Shown here: positions 38,801 through 45,865 of the stretch, piece by piece | Layout of the letters: the number at the start of each line of letters is the position of its first letter | Numbering within the stretch: the stretch's first letter is position 1 | Virus record (IMG/VR): IMGVR_UViG_3300030333_006847 | Span: 1-46,752 of that record | Length of the DNA stretch: 46,752 nt | Strand: one strand, 5' to 3' | Origin: a virus | The notes under the pieces: model-generated | What the model saw: the letters and a program-made list of their open reading frames with translations, nothing else | Told to the model about the DNA's origin: nothing | The model's database searches: none | Translations under genes and position numbers: made by a program

Positions 38801-39464
38801 AACTAGTTTGAAATATTGTAGTTTTACTAGTGTTCCACGTGGTAGTATATGTCGTTGTCGTAGCCGTAGTTGTGTTATATGCTGTTGTTGTTGACTTATT
38901 TGTGCTCCAAGTGGTATTTGTTGATTTACTAGTTACTGTACTAGTGTTATATGTCGTAGTAGTAGATTTAGTTGTATTATATGTTGTAGTTGTATTAGTA
39001 GAAGTGTTATAAGTAGTAGTCGTACTTTTAGATGTTGACACGACTGTATTTGTAGATCTTTGTGTTGCGGTGCTAGTATTAAAGGTCGTTGTAGTATTAG
39101 TAGATGTGTTATATGTAGTAGTGGTGTTAGTAGATGTATTGTATGTGGTTGTGGTACTTTTGCTAGTAGCCCAAGTAGTATTAAAAGCAGTGGTAGTTGT
39201 TGTGCTTGTATTAAAAGCTGTGGAAGTACTCGTGGATGTATTAAAAGCTGTTGTTGTAGACTTACTAGTAGATACAACCGTTGAGGTTGATTTTTGAGTA
39301 ATAGTACTAGTATTATATGCTGTTGTTGTATTGGTTGACGTATTATACGTCGTAGTGGTAGACTTGCTAGTTGACCAGGTTGTGGTAGTCGACTTCGTAG
39401 TCGCAGTGGACTTTGTCGTTGATTCGTTCCAAAATTCTTTCCTGAAAAATCCTAACCATTTCAT
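35853..39464 (-). CDS. Giant Thr-rich repeat protein 1 (probable fibre)
   Basis: A 1203-aa protein and paralogue of the 1210-aa protein. A short head (MKWLGFFRKEFWNESTTKS) leads into units such as YNTSTNTTTT, YETSKSTTTT and, in the C-terminal third, YTTTYNTSTVTSKNTTTA-type composite units. The unique end contains WTTWYHSCWMTQYGGCFRNCI, a cluster of three Cys and several aromatics not found in array 2. There is no signal peptide. It follows the 276-aa adaptor-like gene by 15 nt. The head is unusually short for a tail-anchored fibre, so anchoring may use the preceding adaptor or the Cys-rich end. Function is inferred from context. Homologous repeats make precise boundaries with other phages hard to judge. 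Confidence 0.75.
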   Translation of the reverse strand: MKWLGFFRKEFWNESTTKSTATTKSTTTTWSTSKSTTTTYNTSTNTTTAYNTSTITQKSTSTVVSTSKSTTTAFNTSTSTSTAFNTSTTTTTAFNTTWATSKSTTTTYNTSTNTTTTYNTSTNTTTTFNTSTATQRSTNTVVSTSKSTTTTYNTSTNTTTTYNTTKSTTTTYNTSTVTSKSTNTTWSTNKSTTTAYNTTTATTTTYTTTWNTSKTTIFQTSSITSKSTNTVVSTSKSTTTTYNTSTTTNTVVSTSKSTTTTYNTSTNTTTAYVTTWSTNKSTNTVVSTSKTTSTSYNTSTSTTTTFNTSTSTTTAYNTTWETSKSTTTTFNTSTATTTTYNTQTATTTAFLTTWSTNKSTTTTYNTTTATTTTYETSKSTTTTYNTSTTTVVSTSKNTTTTYETSKSTTTTYETSKNTTTTYNTSTNTSTVYNTTWATSNSTTTTFNTSTNTTTTFNTSTITVVQTSKSTNTTWSTSKSTTTTYETSKSTTTTYNTSTSTTTTFNTSTTTVVSTSKATATVVETSKSTTTTWSTNKNTTTVYNTQTATTTTYNTSTNTTTVYNTSTSTVVSTSKSTTTTWSTSRSTTTTWSTNKSTTTTFNTSTNTTTTYNTATNTVVETSHSTTTVYNTERSTNTTYNTTKSTTTTWSTNHSTTTTFNTSTTTTVSTSKSTTTTWSTNKSTTTTWSTNHNTTTTYNTQTATTTTYNTSTDTTTTFNTSTTTAFNTSTITKHTTTWATSKTTEEQRSTTTAYTTTYNTTTVTSKNTTTSWTTSYNTSTNTTTTYETSKSTSTSRSTTTAYTTTYNTSTVTIKSTITAFTTTYNTSTVTSKNTTTAFTTAYNTSTVTSRTTSTAYTTTYNTSTNTSTTTQYTTTFNTSTVTVVSTSTSYTTQYNTSTVTSKNTTTAYTTNYNTSTQTAKTTSTVYTTAYNTSTSTTTTWNTSRTTTYNTSTTTTISTQTTFETGTNVTTAYTTTYNTSTSTIFNTSTVTSRSTTTAFNTSYNTSTTTTYNTTTQTSKNTTTVYTTTWNTSRDTTYNTSTNTVTTYTTIWETSTQVQTSKSTDTTTIYTTQYNTSTVTAHSTTTIYTTTWNTTRNTTFNTSTQTTKSTTTTWATSRTTTWNTSTTTNTVFTTTFNTSTTTSWNTAWATSRNTTYNTSWNTSHTTFYNTTILVDEDTTAYTYTTSWTTWYHSCWMTQYGGCFRNCI
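35960..39420 (-). repeat. Coding tandem array, about 30-nt degenerate units (array 1)
   Basis: Same architecture as array 2 and in the same orientation. Homologous recombination between the arrays would delete the intervening methyltransferase-Hint gene, but codon scrambling leaves only short identical tracts. Confidence 0.8.
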
Positions 39465-39479
39465 ACAGTCTCATAGTTT

Positions 39480-40310
39480 TTAAGCAAATTCACTAATATA
39501 ATTTATAAGTACCTTATCTGTAGCAACTACAATATATGATATAACAGATACAGCGTTTGCAGCTACACTGAAATTTACATTTGCTCCAGCAGGTACTTTC
39601 ATATAACTAGGTAGACTAGTATATGTACACGATCCAACACTCGAAGGATTGTTTAATATAATACAACCAGCTTGTCCAATATTCTTAGAAGCTACGGTTA
39701 AAGCTATAGTATTAGCCTCATTAGCTATTGTTAAACTAAAATTTTCATTAACACTTAAGTCACATGTATGTGTAGATGTTCCACCTGCACTAGATGCAGT
39801 AACACTTGTTATTGAATTGGTATTATATCTACCTATTGTATATATTTTTCCATCAGTTAATGTACCATTGTTTATATGTACATTTGTTAAGCTCCAATCA
39901 TAGTTGTTTGATGATCCGTCTTGAGTTATACTATTTACTCTAAAAACACCATAATTATTAGGATCGTCACTTTGGCATATTATTATATGTTGTCCAGATA
40001 AGATAGAGAAATAATTTTCGAAGGAGGTTGTAGTATCTCCATAGACATATTTATTTGTTTTTAGAGATGTTATTGTTGAAAAAGTAGATAAATTACTACC
40101 CGTTTGATCAAACTCTCCAGATGCCGGACTTCCACTGTTTTTAAGTCTCCAATTAAACAAAACTGGAACTCCAGATGAATTTATATCTGCAAAATAATTT
40201 GAAATGCTTTCTATTGTAAAGTTTTTAGTTACACCACCTTCATTAGAGCCTATAAGTTTATCTGTGTTGGTAACAGATGTGTCTTGAACATATGTACTAA
40301 TTCTTGCCAT
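39480..40310 (-). CDS. Tail fibre/adaptor-like protein
   Basis: A 276-aa protein. The N-terminus (MARISTYVQDTSVTNTDKLIGSNEGGVTKNFTIESISNYF) is the DKLIGS...TKNFTI pattern that I recall at the N-termini of marine phage tail-fibre proteins. The middle is Ser/Thr/Asn/Gly-rich and beta-like. The end is hydrophobic and beta-like (VNFSVAANAVSVISYIVVATDKVLINYISEF). It begins the fibre module directly after the holin (2 nt) and before the first Thr-rich protein (15 nt), so it may be the virion anchor for the giant fibres. Confidence 0.6.
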   Translation of the reverse strand: MARISTYVQDTSVTNTDKLIGSNEGGVTKNFTIESISNYFADINSSGVPVLFNWRLKNSGSPASGEFDQTGSNLSTFSTITSLKTNKYVYGDTTTSFENYFSILSGQHIIICQSDDPNNYGVFRVNSITQDGSSNNYDWSLTNVHINNGTLTDGKIYTIGRYNTNSITSVTASSAGGTSTHTCDLSVNENFSLTIANEANTIALTVASKNIGQAGCIILNNPSSVGSCTYTSLPSYMKVPAGANVNFSVAANAVSVISYIVVATDKVLINYISEFA

Positions 40311-40312
40311 TT

Positions 40313-40711
40313 TTAATTCTTTTTAAATTTTTCAAAACTTCGTCCGCCGAAATAGGCCCCAATGGTAGTCATTAGAACTAGCTGAAGTAAGTCGGTCCAT
40401 TTTTGCTCAACGTTAAAGGTTATTGAACCACTATCAATAAAAACCATTAAAACTGTTGCTACTATAAGAAAAATTAGAACAAGTGGACGAACTGATCTAG
40501 TTAACCAGTTTCCATGCTGTAAGTCTGCTTGCCATCTTTCTGTAACATTTTTTTGCATAGCTGCCTCAGCATCTATAAATATTTCAGTCATTTGTTTTTC
40601 AAACTCAGCTTTTTCGTCTTTTGTTCTAATAAATCTATCAGCAACGCCAGCTAGTTTATCTACTACACTACCTCCAGCATTGCCAAATAGTTTACCTAAT
40701 ATTTTACTCAT
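40313..40711 (-). CDS. Holin, GTA_holin_3TM-like
   Basis: A 132-aa protein. An amphipathic N-terminal region (KILGKLFGNAGGSVVDKLAGVADRF) precedes a charged helix, and then come membrane segments at about residues 76-93 (LVLIFLIVATVLMVFI) and 106-122. TRSVRPL before the first and GGRSFEKFKK at the end are characteristic of the three-TM holins of gene transfer agents and many marine phages. It would permeabilise the inner membrane at the end of infection. No endolysin was recognised nearby, so the murein hydrolase must lie elsewhere, be unrecognised, or be one of the HExxH proteins. Confidence 0.8.
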   Translation of the reverse strand: MSKILGKLFGNAGGSVVDKLAGVADRFIRTKDEKAEFEKQMTEIFIDAEAAMQKNVTERWQADLQHGNWLTRSVRPLVLIFLIVATVLMVFIDSGSITFNVEQKWTDLLQLVLMTTIGAYFGGRSFEKFKKN

Positions 40712-40713
40712 AA

Positions 40714-41919
40714 CTAAGAATTATGCCAATTAGGTCCTCCTTGCGTATACCTATTTTTCCTCCTATTGGATTTTGTTTTTCTTGTGCCTCTAACAGCAAC
40801 ACTTTCCTGATTATCGTATCCAGCACCCATGTTTTGAGACCAAGTGCCGCCAACGATAGTATCTTTATTATCATTTACATTATTAGCTATTTTGTCACTA
40901 TCATCATCAGATTTAGGTACCCACGTATTAGTCGTGTCATCCCAATGACCTTGTTGATTTGGATTATTTGGATCTATAGCTGTTTTACTAGTATTCCAAG
41001 TTGTTGATGGTTTATAACCATCTGCTGGATTATTAGTTTCTGTTGTTATAAGCGTAGTATTAACGTTACCATAATCGCTTTTCTTAATTTTGTATTGACC
41101 AGGATTATGAGAATAAACATTTTCTCTATGTCCACTATCTAAAGCTTTACCACTCTCTGATCTTTGCCTAATAGCTTTAATTGTTGTTTTATCATCTCCT
41201 TCACCTATCGTTCTATCACTTGTTGTACTTTGCCAGTCATCAGCAGCACCACCTAATCCAAGAAATCCTTTTTTCTTTTTACCACCTTTGTTATAACCAC
41301 CTGTTATTGATAATGCATCTATTATATCTTGATTACCTGCAGCAACCTCTTCATCTATATTAACTCCTTTTTTTATTAGTTTATTTATATAGTTAGTTTG
41401 CTTTCTTACATTCTTCGCGTCACCTTTTCTATATTTATTAAGCTTTTTATTCTGCTGTCTTACTTGCCAAGGTTCTGCAACATCCATGTAACCACCAGTT
41501 ATTTCAGTACTGATGCTTTGACCTTTAACTTCAGAAGTACTTCCGCTTGTTGGTATATCTGAGATTGTTGATTTACCTTTTGTGTTTACTTCTTCATAAT
41601 CAAATTTTTTAACCCATTTTTTAAATTCTGGACCATCTGGATCCCAATCAGGATTAAAACCACCAGCTATGTTTGTTGGATTATTGAAACTATTAAAATA
41701 GTCTTTACCTGTTAAAAGTTTAGTAATTTTTTTCTTTTTTATAGTTTTTCCATCAGCGCCTTGGGTAACTATTCTTTGATTACCTGTACCAGCATCATCT
41801 ACTTTAAAATGTTTGTGTTTAATGTTTTCACCATTTACATCACCAGTTTGGAAATCTTCATGTTCACCATGATGTGCCGGGCTTTTCCATGCTTTACTTA
41901 TTTTTGCTTTATGTGCCAT
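40714..41919 (-). CDS. Low-complexity basic protein of unknown function
   Basis: A 401-aa hydrophilic protein rich in Lys, Asn, Gly, Asp and Thr, without a membrane segment or signal. The N-terminus is His-rich (KSPAHHGEHEDFQTGD...KHKHFKV). The middle has a basic helical part (QQNKKLNKYRKGDAKNVRKQTNYINKLIKK). The end is Arg/Lys-rich (RGTRKTKSNRRKNRYTQGG). It may bind DNA or be packaged in the virion, but no family is recognised. It lies 2 nt upstream of the holin and 10 nt downstream of the small HExxH protein. Confidence 0.5.
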   Translation of the reverse strand: MAHKAKISKAWKSPAHHGEHEDFQTGDVNGENIKHKHFKVDDAGTGNQRIVTQGADGKTIKKKKITKLLTGKDYFNSFNNPTNIAGGFNPDWDPDGPEFKKWVKKFDYEEVNTKGKSTISDIPTSGSTSEVKGQSISTEITGGYMDVAEPWQVRQQNKKLNKYRKGDAKNVRKQTNYINKLIKKGVNIDEEVAAGNQDIIDALSITGGYNKGGKKKKGFLGLGGAADDWQSTTSDRTIGEGDDKTTIKAIRQRSESGKALDSGHRENVYSHNPGQYKIKKSDYGNVNTTLITTETNNPADGYKPSTTWNTSKTAIDPNNPNQQGHWDDTTNTWVPKSDDDSDKIANNVNDNKDTIVGGTWSQNMGAGYDNQESVAVRGTRKTKSNRRKNRYTQGGPNWHNS

Positions 41920-41929
41920 AATTTTTTAT

Positions 41930-42370
41930 TTATTTATTTACGCTTTCAGCTTCTTGTTCCCAAGGAAACTGTCCAGATCCCTCTGGAAGTTTTATATATG
42001 TACCGTCTCCGGCTGGCCACATAACATGACCATCTTTTGTTCTTTTATATGATTCACCTTCCCAAATAATTTGACTATTATCATAATAAAATCTAGCCCC
42101 ACCTTTTGGACCCTCTTGTTCAAACTGCTTTATATGCTCATTTTCATGCGCTATAACTTTTCTACCCTCTTCACTGTTTAAATCAATAGATGGATCTACA
42201 AATATAGTTCCATCGTTGTTAGCCTCAGCTTGAACTCCTTCATCTAATTTCTTTATTATTATAGGTGCTGTATTAGGTGCATTTTTATTGGTAGGGTTAT
42301 TTTTTATACCCTTATCTCCCCTTAATACATCAGCAGGATTAAACCTTGGTGATCCTAACTTAAAAGACAT
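41930..42370 (-). CDS. Small HExxH protein (metallopeptidase-like)
   Basis: A 146-aa protein. The centre contains VIAHENEHIKQFEQ (about residues 73-86), a HExxH motif followed by IKQ, as in DUF4157-type domains of phage and toxin proteins. Before it lies TIFVDPSIDLNSEEGRKV, a typical approach to this motif. A third zinc ligand is not evident. The C-terminus (WEGESYKRTKDG...WEQEAESVNK) includes a possible downstream WEQEAE Glu. The ATG overlaps the stop of the upstream gene by one base. A virion protease or a structural domain are both possible. Confidence 0.55.
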   Translation of the reverse strand: MSFKLGSPRFNPADVLRGDKGIKNNPTNKNAPNTAPIIIKKLDEGVQAEANNDGTIFVDPSIDLNSEEGRKVIAHENEHIKQFEQEGPKGGARFYYDNSQIIWEGESYKRTKDGHVMWPAGDGTYIKLPEGSGQFPWEQEAESVNK

Positions 42371-42864
42371 TACTTACCGTATTGATACTTATTTCTATGC
42401 GTTGGTGCGGGATGGAAATCTAATGATTCTGTAGCAGCTTTAGCATCATACGTAGATGGTACTCTTTTAGCAACAGTTCTTTTAGGTCCACCAGCTGTAT
42501 CAATATCCATCATTTCTGAATCTGTAGGTTTTCTATCACCATTTCCTTTACCCTTATTCATAGTACCAGCTATATTTAAAATACTACTTAAACCACCTAT
42601 TCCACCTGCTGCTCCCATTGCTCCACCTGCTGCTCCTGCTCCACCTGCCGCCGCGGCTCCACCACCTGCTGCTGCTGCCGCTACTGGTGCAACTTTAGCT
42701 GGGGATCCTGGTTCTTTGCTATATTCTGGGGTAACATGTGATATACTAGTATCCGTTCCCGGTTTTCCTCTACCTGGGATTTCAGCAACTTTAAATTTAC
42801 TAGGGTTTCTTTTCGATATTTCGTTTATTATCGATCTTGCTTTTGTGTTATTTACTATTCCCAT
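42370..42864 (-). CDS. Ala/Gly-rich protein of unknown function
   Basis: A 164-aa protein. Residues about 58-92 are a near-pure Ala/Gly tract encoded by a local GC-rich stretch (about 42590-42690). The flanks are hydrophilic and basic (GRGKPGTDTSIS; GGPKRTVAKRVPSTYDAKA). Ala/Gly tracts of this kind can be membrane-active or flexible linkers, and internal virion proteins of podoviruses often have them. No homologue is recognised. It lies 2 nt after the winged-helix-like gene. Confidence 0.5.
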   Translation of the reverse strand: MGIVNNTKARSIINEISKRNPSKFKVAEIPGRGKPGTDTSISHVTPEYSKEPGSPAKVAPVAAAAAGGGAAAAGGAGAAGGAMGAAGGIGGLSSILNIAGTMNKGKGNGDRKPTDSEMMDIDTAGGPKRTVAKRVPSTYDAKAATESLDFHPAPTHRNKYQYGK

Positions 42865-42866
42865 AG

Positions 42867-43307
42867 TTATCTATGTTTATCTTTGATCATATCATCTATA
42901 GCTTTATTATAAACTTTATCAGTATATGATCGGTTATTAAAAAATATGTTTTTCTCGGAAGTGGGTATATCCTCCTCACCCAATAAGATTCTGTATATAC
43001 GGGATATAAGTTGACTGCATTTAAATGATGTTTTGTATATACTGTATTTAATTGTTGTTCTATTTCGATGTCTCCATACTTCGATCCAACCTTCTCGTCT
43101 TAATCGTTCCCAGCGATTTTTATCCCAGGACATTGTATAAGAGCCATCTATAAAATTATTACGTGTAAATCGTGATTTGCAATCTAAATAGACTAAAAGT
43201 TCTAAATCAGCATCTTTTAAATTATAAGTTTTACATGCCCATTTTCTAACTAGTCTATAATATTTAAATAATTGCATCTCACGAATATCCGATGCTGTTA
43301 ATCTCAT
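42867..43307 (-). CDS. Winged-helix-like regulator (MarR-like)
   Basis: A 146-aa protein. The segment MQLFKYYRLVRKWACKTYNLKDADLELLVYLDC is followed by a probable recognition region (YTMSWDKNRWERLRREGWIEVWRHRNRTTIKYSIY), a winged-helix arrangement with a GWI...TIKYSIY wing. I recall this family in uncultured marine phages as a putative DNA-binding protein. It is basic overall. It overlaps the groES stop by 4 nt (ATGA), so it is coupled to the chaperonin genes and could regulate the late block. Role inferred. Confidence 0.6.
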   Translation of the reverse strand: MRLTASDIREMQLFKYYRLVRKWACKTYNLKDADLELLVYLDCKSRFTRNNFIDGSYTMSWDKNRWERLRREGWIEVWRHRNRTTIKYSIYKTSFKCSQLISRIYRILLGEEDIPTSEKNIFFNNRSYTDKVYNKAIDDMIKDKHR

Positions 43308-43561
43308 TCTACTATAACTACATCTTGTATTTGTATAACGGAATATTGTTTTTCTTCAAATGTTATACTATGACCTCTAGTTTTGTCATAATGTATAATA
43401 TCATTTATATTGATTCCTTCTACTTTATTACCAACACTTATTATTTTAGCTTTTATATATCTATTTTCAGTGTCTAATTTATCTGTTATTTCTAAACCGG
43501 CGATTTTTTTCGGCGATTTTTGAAAATTTTCTACTATTATATAATAATTAATTGCTCTCAT
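43304..43561 (-). CDS. groES: Co-chaperonin GroES-like
   Basis: An 85-aa Cpn10-like protein, slightly shorter than the usual 95-100 aa. It starts [11 protein letters not shown] (like the KPLxDRVIV strand). KKIAGLEI corresponds to the mobile loop (the SAGGIVL region), followed by YIKAKIISVGNKVEGININDIIHYDKTRGHSITFEEKQYSVIQIQDVVIV. The roof loop is reduced. It overlaps the end of groEL by 14 nt. The gene order groEL then groES is the reverse of the bacterial operon. It should cap the phage or host GroEL ring during folding of virion proteins. Confidence 0.75.
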   Translation of the reverse strand: MRAINYYIIVENFQKSPKKIAGLEITDKLDTENRYIKAKIISVGNKVEGININDIIHYDKTRGHSITFEEKQYSVIQIQDVVIVE

Positions 43562-45119
43562 TTCTTACTCTTACATTAGAAATTACACAATCTGCAGAGA
43601 TAATAGTAGAAACAACACTTACTGCGTTTTTTAGTGCTGTTTTTGTAACTAAGACGGGGTCTACGATGCCAGATTTGATCATGTCGACTTGTTTACCGGA
43701 AATTACATCAAACCCAATACCTTGTTGAGTGGGTATTTCGTAGTTTTCAATACCAGCGTTTGCCATAATGGTTAAAAATGGAGATTTTATAGCCTCTACT
43801 AGTATTTTCTCCCCAATATTTTCAACTTTTATGCTATTTGCAGCATTTAATAACGCAATTCCACCACCAGAAATGATTCCTTCTTGTAATGCAGCTTTTG
43901 TTGCGTATATAGCGTCTTCAACTCTGTCTTTTTTCTCTTTTAATTCGACTTTTGAGTTAGCACCTACTTTAATAAGACCAACAGAACCGGAAAGCATAGC
44001 TAATCTATCTTGTAGTTTACGCTTAAAGTAAGGTTCTTTTTCTTTTTTGATCTTATTTTTAATGTCTTTTACTCTTTCTTCTAGTTTTTTATTTGAAATA
44101 CCAGTTGTCAGGACGGTAGTTCTGTTATTTGTTACAGATTTGACTACTTGGCCAAGACAATCTGGCTGGATTAGATCTAAATCATCTCCAAGCTCTTCAT
44201 TCATAACTTGTGCTCCAGTTAAAAACGCCAAATCTTCAATAGTATCTGACTTAGAAGCACCAAAACCAGGTAAATCTATAATATTTACATTTATATTACC
44301 CTTTACTTTATTCATTAATAATGCTGACTTCACCTGCTGATCAACTTCTGCAATTATTAGTAAAGGTTTTTTGTTTTTAATAACATACTCTAGTATGTTT
44401 TGTATCTTTCTTATATTAGGAATAGGTGAAGAAACGATTAAAACACATGGATTTTCTAACTCTGCGGTATTTCTATCTTTGTTTGTTACAAAGTGTGGCG
44501 ATGTTAAACCTGAATCTAACTGTATACCATCTACTATTTCGTTAAAAGTGTCTTCAGTATCACTTTCTTCCATTAAAACTACACCATCTTTACCTACTTT
44601 CTCGTAAGCTGTCGCAATAATGCTACCAAGTTTCCTATCATTATTACATGAAATAGTCGAAACGTTGGTAAGCATGTCACCAGCCACTGTTTTGGCGTGT
44701 TTTGAAAGGTATTCATTAACCTTTTCATATCCTGATTTAATTCCATTTTTAATATCTCTTGTAGAACAATCCATAAATTCAGGATTATTCACTGTTTTTA
44801 ATAGTGATTCGGCAAGGACGATAGCCGTTGTGGTACCGTCACCTGCTTCTTTCACAGTATTGTTAGCAGCTTCTTTTATTAGTGTTGCACCTATATTCTC
44901 AACAGGATCTAATAATATAACTGATTGCGCTACGGTTACACCGTCTTTAGTAATAACAGGTTTACCTAATCCATCTTCATAGATAACGCATTTACCTGAA
45001 GCTCCCAGGGTAGATTTTACTGCTTTTGCTAGTTTATCTACGCCGTCTATAACTTTACTTTTGGCATTATCGCCAAAATTGAGATCCTTAACGATCTCGC
45101 TAGGGTGATTAAATTCCAT
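43548..45119 (-). CDS. groEL: Chaperonin GroEL
   Basis: A 523-aa protein that is complete along the family (about 545 aa in bacteria). The ATP site GDGTTTA (93-99) with D94 and the second catalytic Asp in DAIYATKAA (D402) followed by SGGGIALL are conserved, so ATPase function is likely. It lacks the C-terminal GGM repeats of bacterial GroEL. The apical part ([34 protein letters not shown]) is intact. It lies 19 nt downstream of the 96-aa gene. A phage-encoded chaperonin with its own groES probably folds the capsid or the giant fibre proteins. The leader is AT-rich and no heat-shock (CIRCE) element is seen. Confidence 0.92.
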   Translation of the reverse strand: MEFNHPSEIVKDLNFGDNAKSKVIDGVDKLAKAVKSTLGASGKCVIYEDGLGKPVITKDGVTVAQSVILLDPVENIGATLIKEAANNTVKEAGDGTTTAIVLAESLLKTVNNPEFMDCSTRDIKNGIKSGYEKVNEYLSKHAKTVAGDMLTNVSTISCNNDRKLGSIIATAYEKVGKDGVVLMEESDTEDTFNEIVDGIQLDSGLTSPHFVTNKDRNTAELENPCVLIVSSPIPNIRKIQNILEYVIKNKKPLLIIAEVDQQVKSALLMNKVKGNINVNIIDLPGFGASKSDTIEDLAFLTGAQVMNEELGDDLDLIQPDCLGQVVKSVTNNRTTVLTTGISNKKLEERVKDIKNKIKKEKEPYFKRKLQDRLAMLSGSVGLIKVGANSKVELKEKKDRVEDAIYATKAALQEGIISGGGIALLNAANSIKVENIGEKILVEAIKSPFLTIMANAGIENYEIPTQQGIGFDVISGKQVDMIKSGIVDPVLVTKTALKNAVSVVSTIISADCVISNVRVRNESN

Positions 45120-45138
45120 TTAATTAAAATTTTAGTTA

Positions 45139-45429
45139 TTAAAATGTTTTTACAACTTTAGGTCCTTTTGTGAACTCTAACTTTTTGTTGTAATGTTCGA
45201 TGCTTCCATCAATAGCTGCTTCTGCAGATTCTATTGTTTCACGTCTTGTAACGTCGTACCATACATCTTCTTTTTCGATGTCTCGGTATTCGGTTTGATA
45301 GTATCCATTGGGTAACTGAACTATTCTCCAGTTTTTCTTCTCAGCAAGGTGTTTCCATGCTGTAATGGCTTTTTCATCGGTTTGTGGTTGACTAGACCAC
45401 GTATTAGTCTTGTAATAAAAATACGTCAT
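45139..45429 (-). CDS. Small conserved phage protein of unknown function
   Basis: A 96-aa protein, MTYFYYKTNTWSSQPQTDEKAITAWKHLAEKKNWRI..., rich in Tyr/Trp, with a C-terminal helix EAAIDGSIEHYNKKLEF. I recall near relatives in uncultured marine phages, always short and without annotation. It lies between the basic 77-aa protein and groEL. No domain is recognised. Confidence 0.6.
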   Translation of the reverse strand: MTYFYYKTNTWSSQPQTDEKAITAWKHLAEKKNWRIVQLPNGYYQTEYRDIEKEDVWYDVTRRETIESAEAAIDGSIEHYNKKLEFTKGPKVVKTF

Positions 45430-45453
45430 AATTTTGGTATTTAAGGTTAAAAA

Positions 45454-45687
45454 TTATCCAACTTCACCTCTAGAGTGAGTTGCTCGGTTATAGGCAATAG
45501 ATGTTCTTCTTATTGCACCACTTTTAGTATGGTGTAGATCAGAATCACTTCTTTGACCAATGGCTTGGTTTTCTCTTTTTTTCTTACGTCTAGCTGGTGT
45601 CATAGCTGCTGCTTTGTCTCTAGCTCGTTTTCTTCGTAATGCTGCGGGGCTCAATCCCTGAGAGTTCCCTGGTCTTTTTTCTGCCAT
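45454..45687 (-). CDS. Small strongly basic protein
   Basis: A 77-aa protein rich in Arg/Lys (SPAALRRKRARDKAAAMTPARRKKKRENQ), likely to bind nucleic acid. The C-terminal part (SDSDLHHTKSGAIRRTSIAYNRATHSRGEVG) contains His/Asn residues but no clear HNH motif. It is the first leftward gene after the strand switch, so it may be the first product of the leftward transcript. A DNA-packaging or DNA-condensing role is possible. Confidence 0.6.
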   Translation of the reverse strand: MAEKRPGNSQGLSPAALRRKRARDKAAAMTPARRKKKRENQAIGQRSDSDLHHTKSGAIRRTSIAYNRATHSRGEVG

Positions 45688-45724
45688 ACAATTATAATTA
45701 CATAGTAAATAAAAAATTTACATA

Positions 45725-45824
45725 GTGACAATTGCCTGTTACTAACTATACTTAACCTAAGGATTATACTTAGTATAATCCTATAAGGGGAAAGGGTGAC
45801 AACAGCCTATTACTTAGGTATACT
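45725..45824 (+). repeat. Diverged direct repeat at the strand switch
   Basis: Two copies begin GTGACAA, continue GCCT and TTACT, and end TATACT: 45725-45752 and 45796-45824, 71 bp apart start to start. Copy 2 continues into a hairpin and copy 1 does not. They are probably protein-binding sites or part of an origin. Confidence 0.6.
45761..45781. promoter_or_regulatory. Perfect 10-bp palindrome with 1-nt centre
   Basis: GGATTATACT, one T, then its exact reverse complement. Located 74 nt upstream of the first leftward gene. It could be an operator for a dimeric regulator or a cruciform near an origin. There is no U-run on either side, so a terminator is unlikely. Confidence 0.65.
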
Positions 45825-45840
45825 ATAAGGCTACTGTCAC
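45796..45840. promoter_or_regulatory. Two-step hairpin, strand-switch region
   Basis: GTGACA pairs with TGTCAC, then AGCCT with AGGCT after a symmetric 2x2 internal loop, leaving an apical loop of about 19 nt. The plus strand runs on into TAAAAAAAAG, so this is not a rightward intrinsic terminator. The minus strand continues into CCCTTTCCCC. More likely a binding or origin element. Confidence 0.55.
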
Positions 45841-45865
45841 TAAAAAAAAGTTATTAGATATTTTG

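Noticed and set aside
36720-39297. Additional ORFs in the other frames of array 1, on both strands (for example 37181-37612)
   Set aside because: Low-complexity frame shadows (Gln/Leu/Pro- or Cys/Ser-rich) of the 1203-aa gene, with no start context.
31127-39464. CRISPR array or diversity-generating retroelement as the source of the repeats
   Set aside because: The units are continuous codons without regular spacers, and no cas or reverse transcriptase gene is visible.
39367-39474. Short leftward ORF of 35 aa (MRLYEMVRIFQERILE...) overlapping the start of the 1203-aa protein
   Set aside because: It looks protein-like but is only 35 codons and lies out of frame with the array. It was left out for lack of support, though it could be a leader peptide.
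43548-45119. Host contamination or prophage boundary because of groEL
   Set aside because: The gene is flanked on both sides by phage-type small genes, in the same orientation with overlaps, and lacks the bacterial C-terminal tail and gene order.
45761-45840. Rho-independent terminators at the strand switch
   Set aside because: Neither palindrome is followed by a T-run in either transcription direction.
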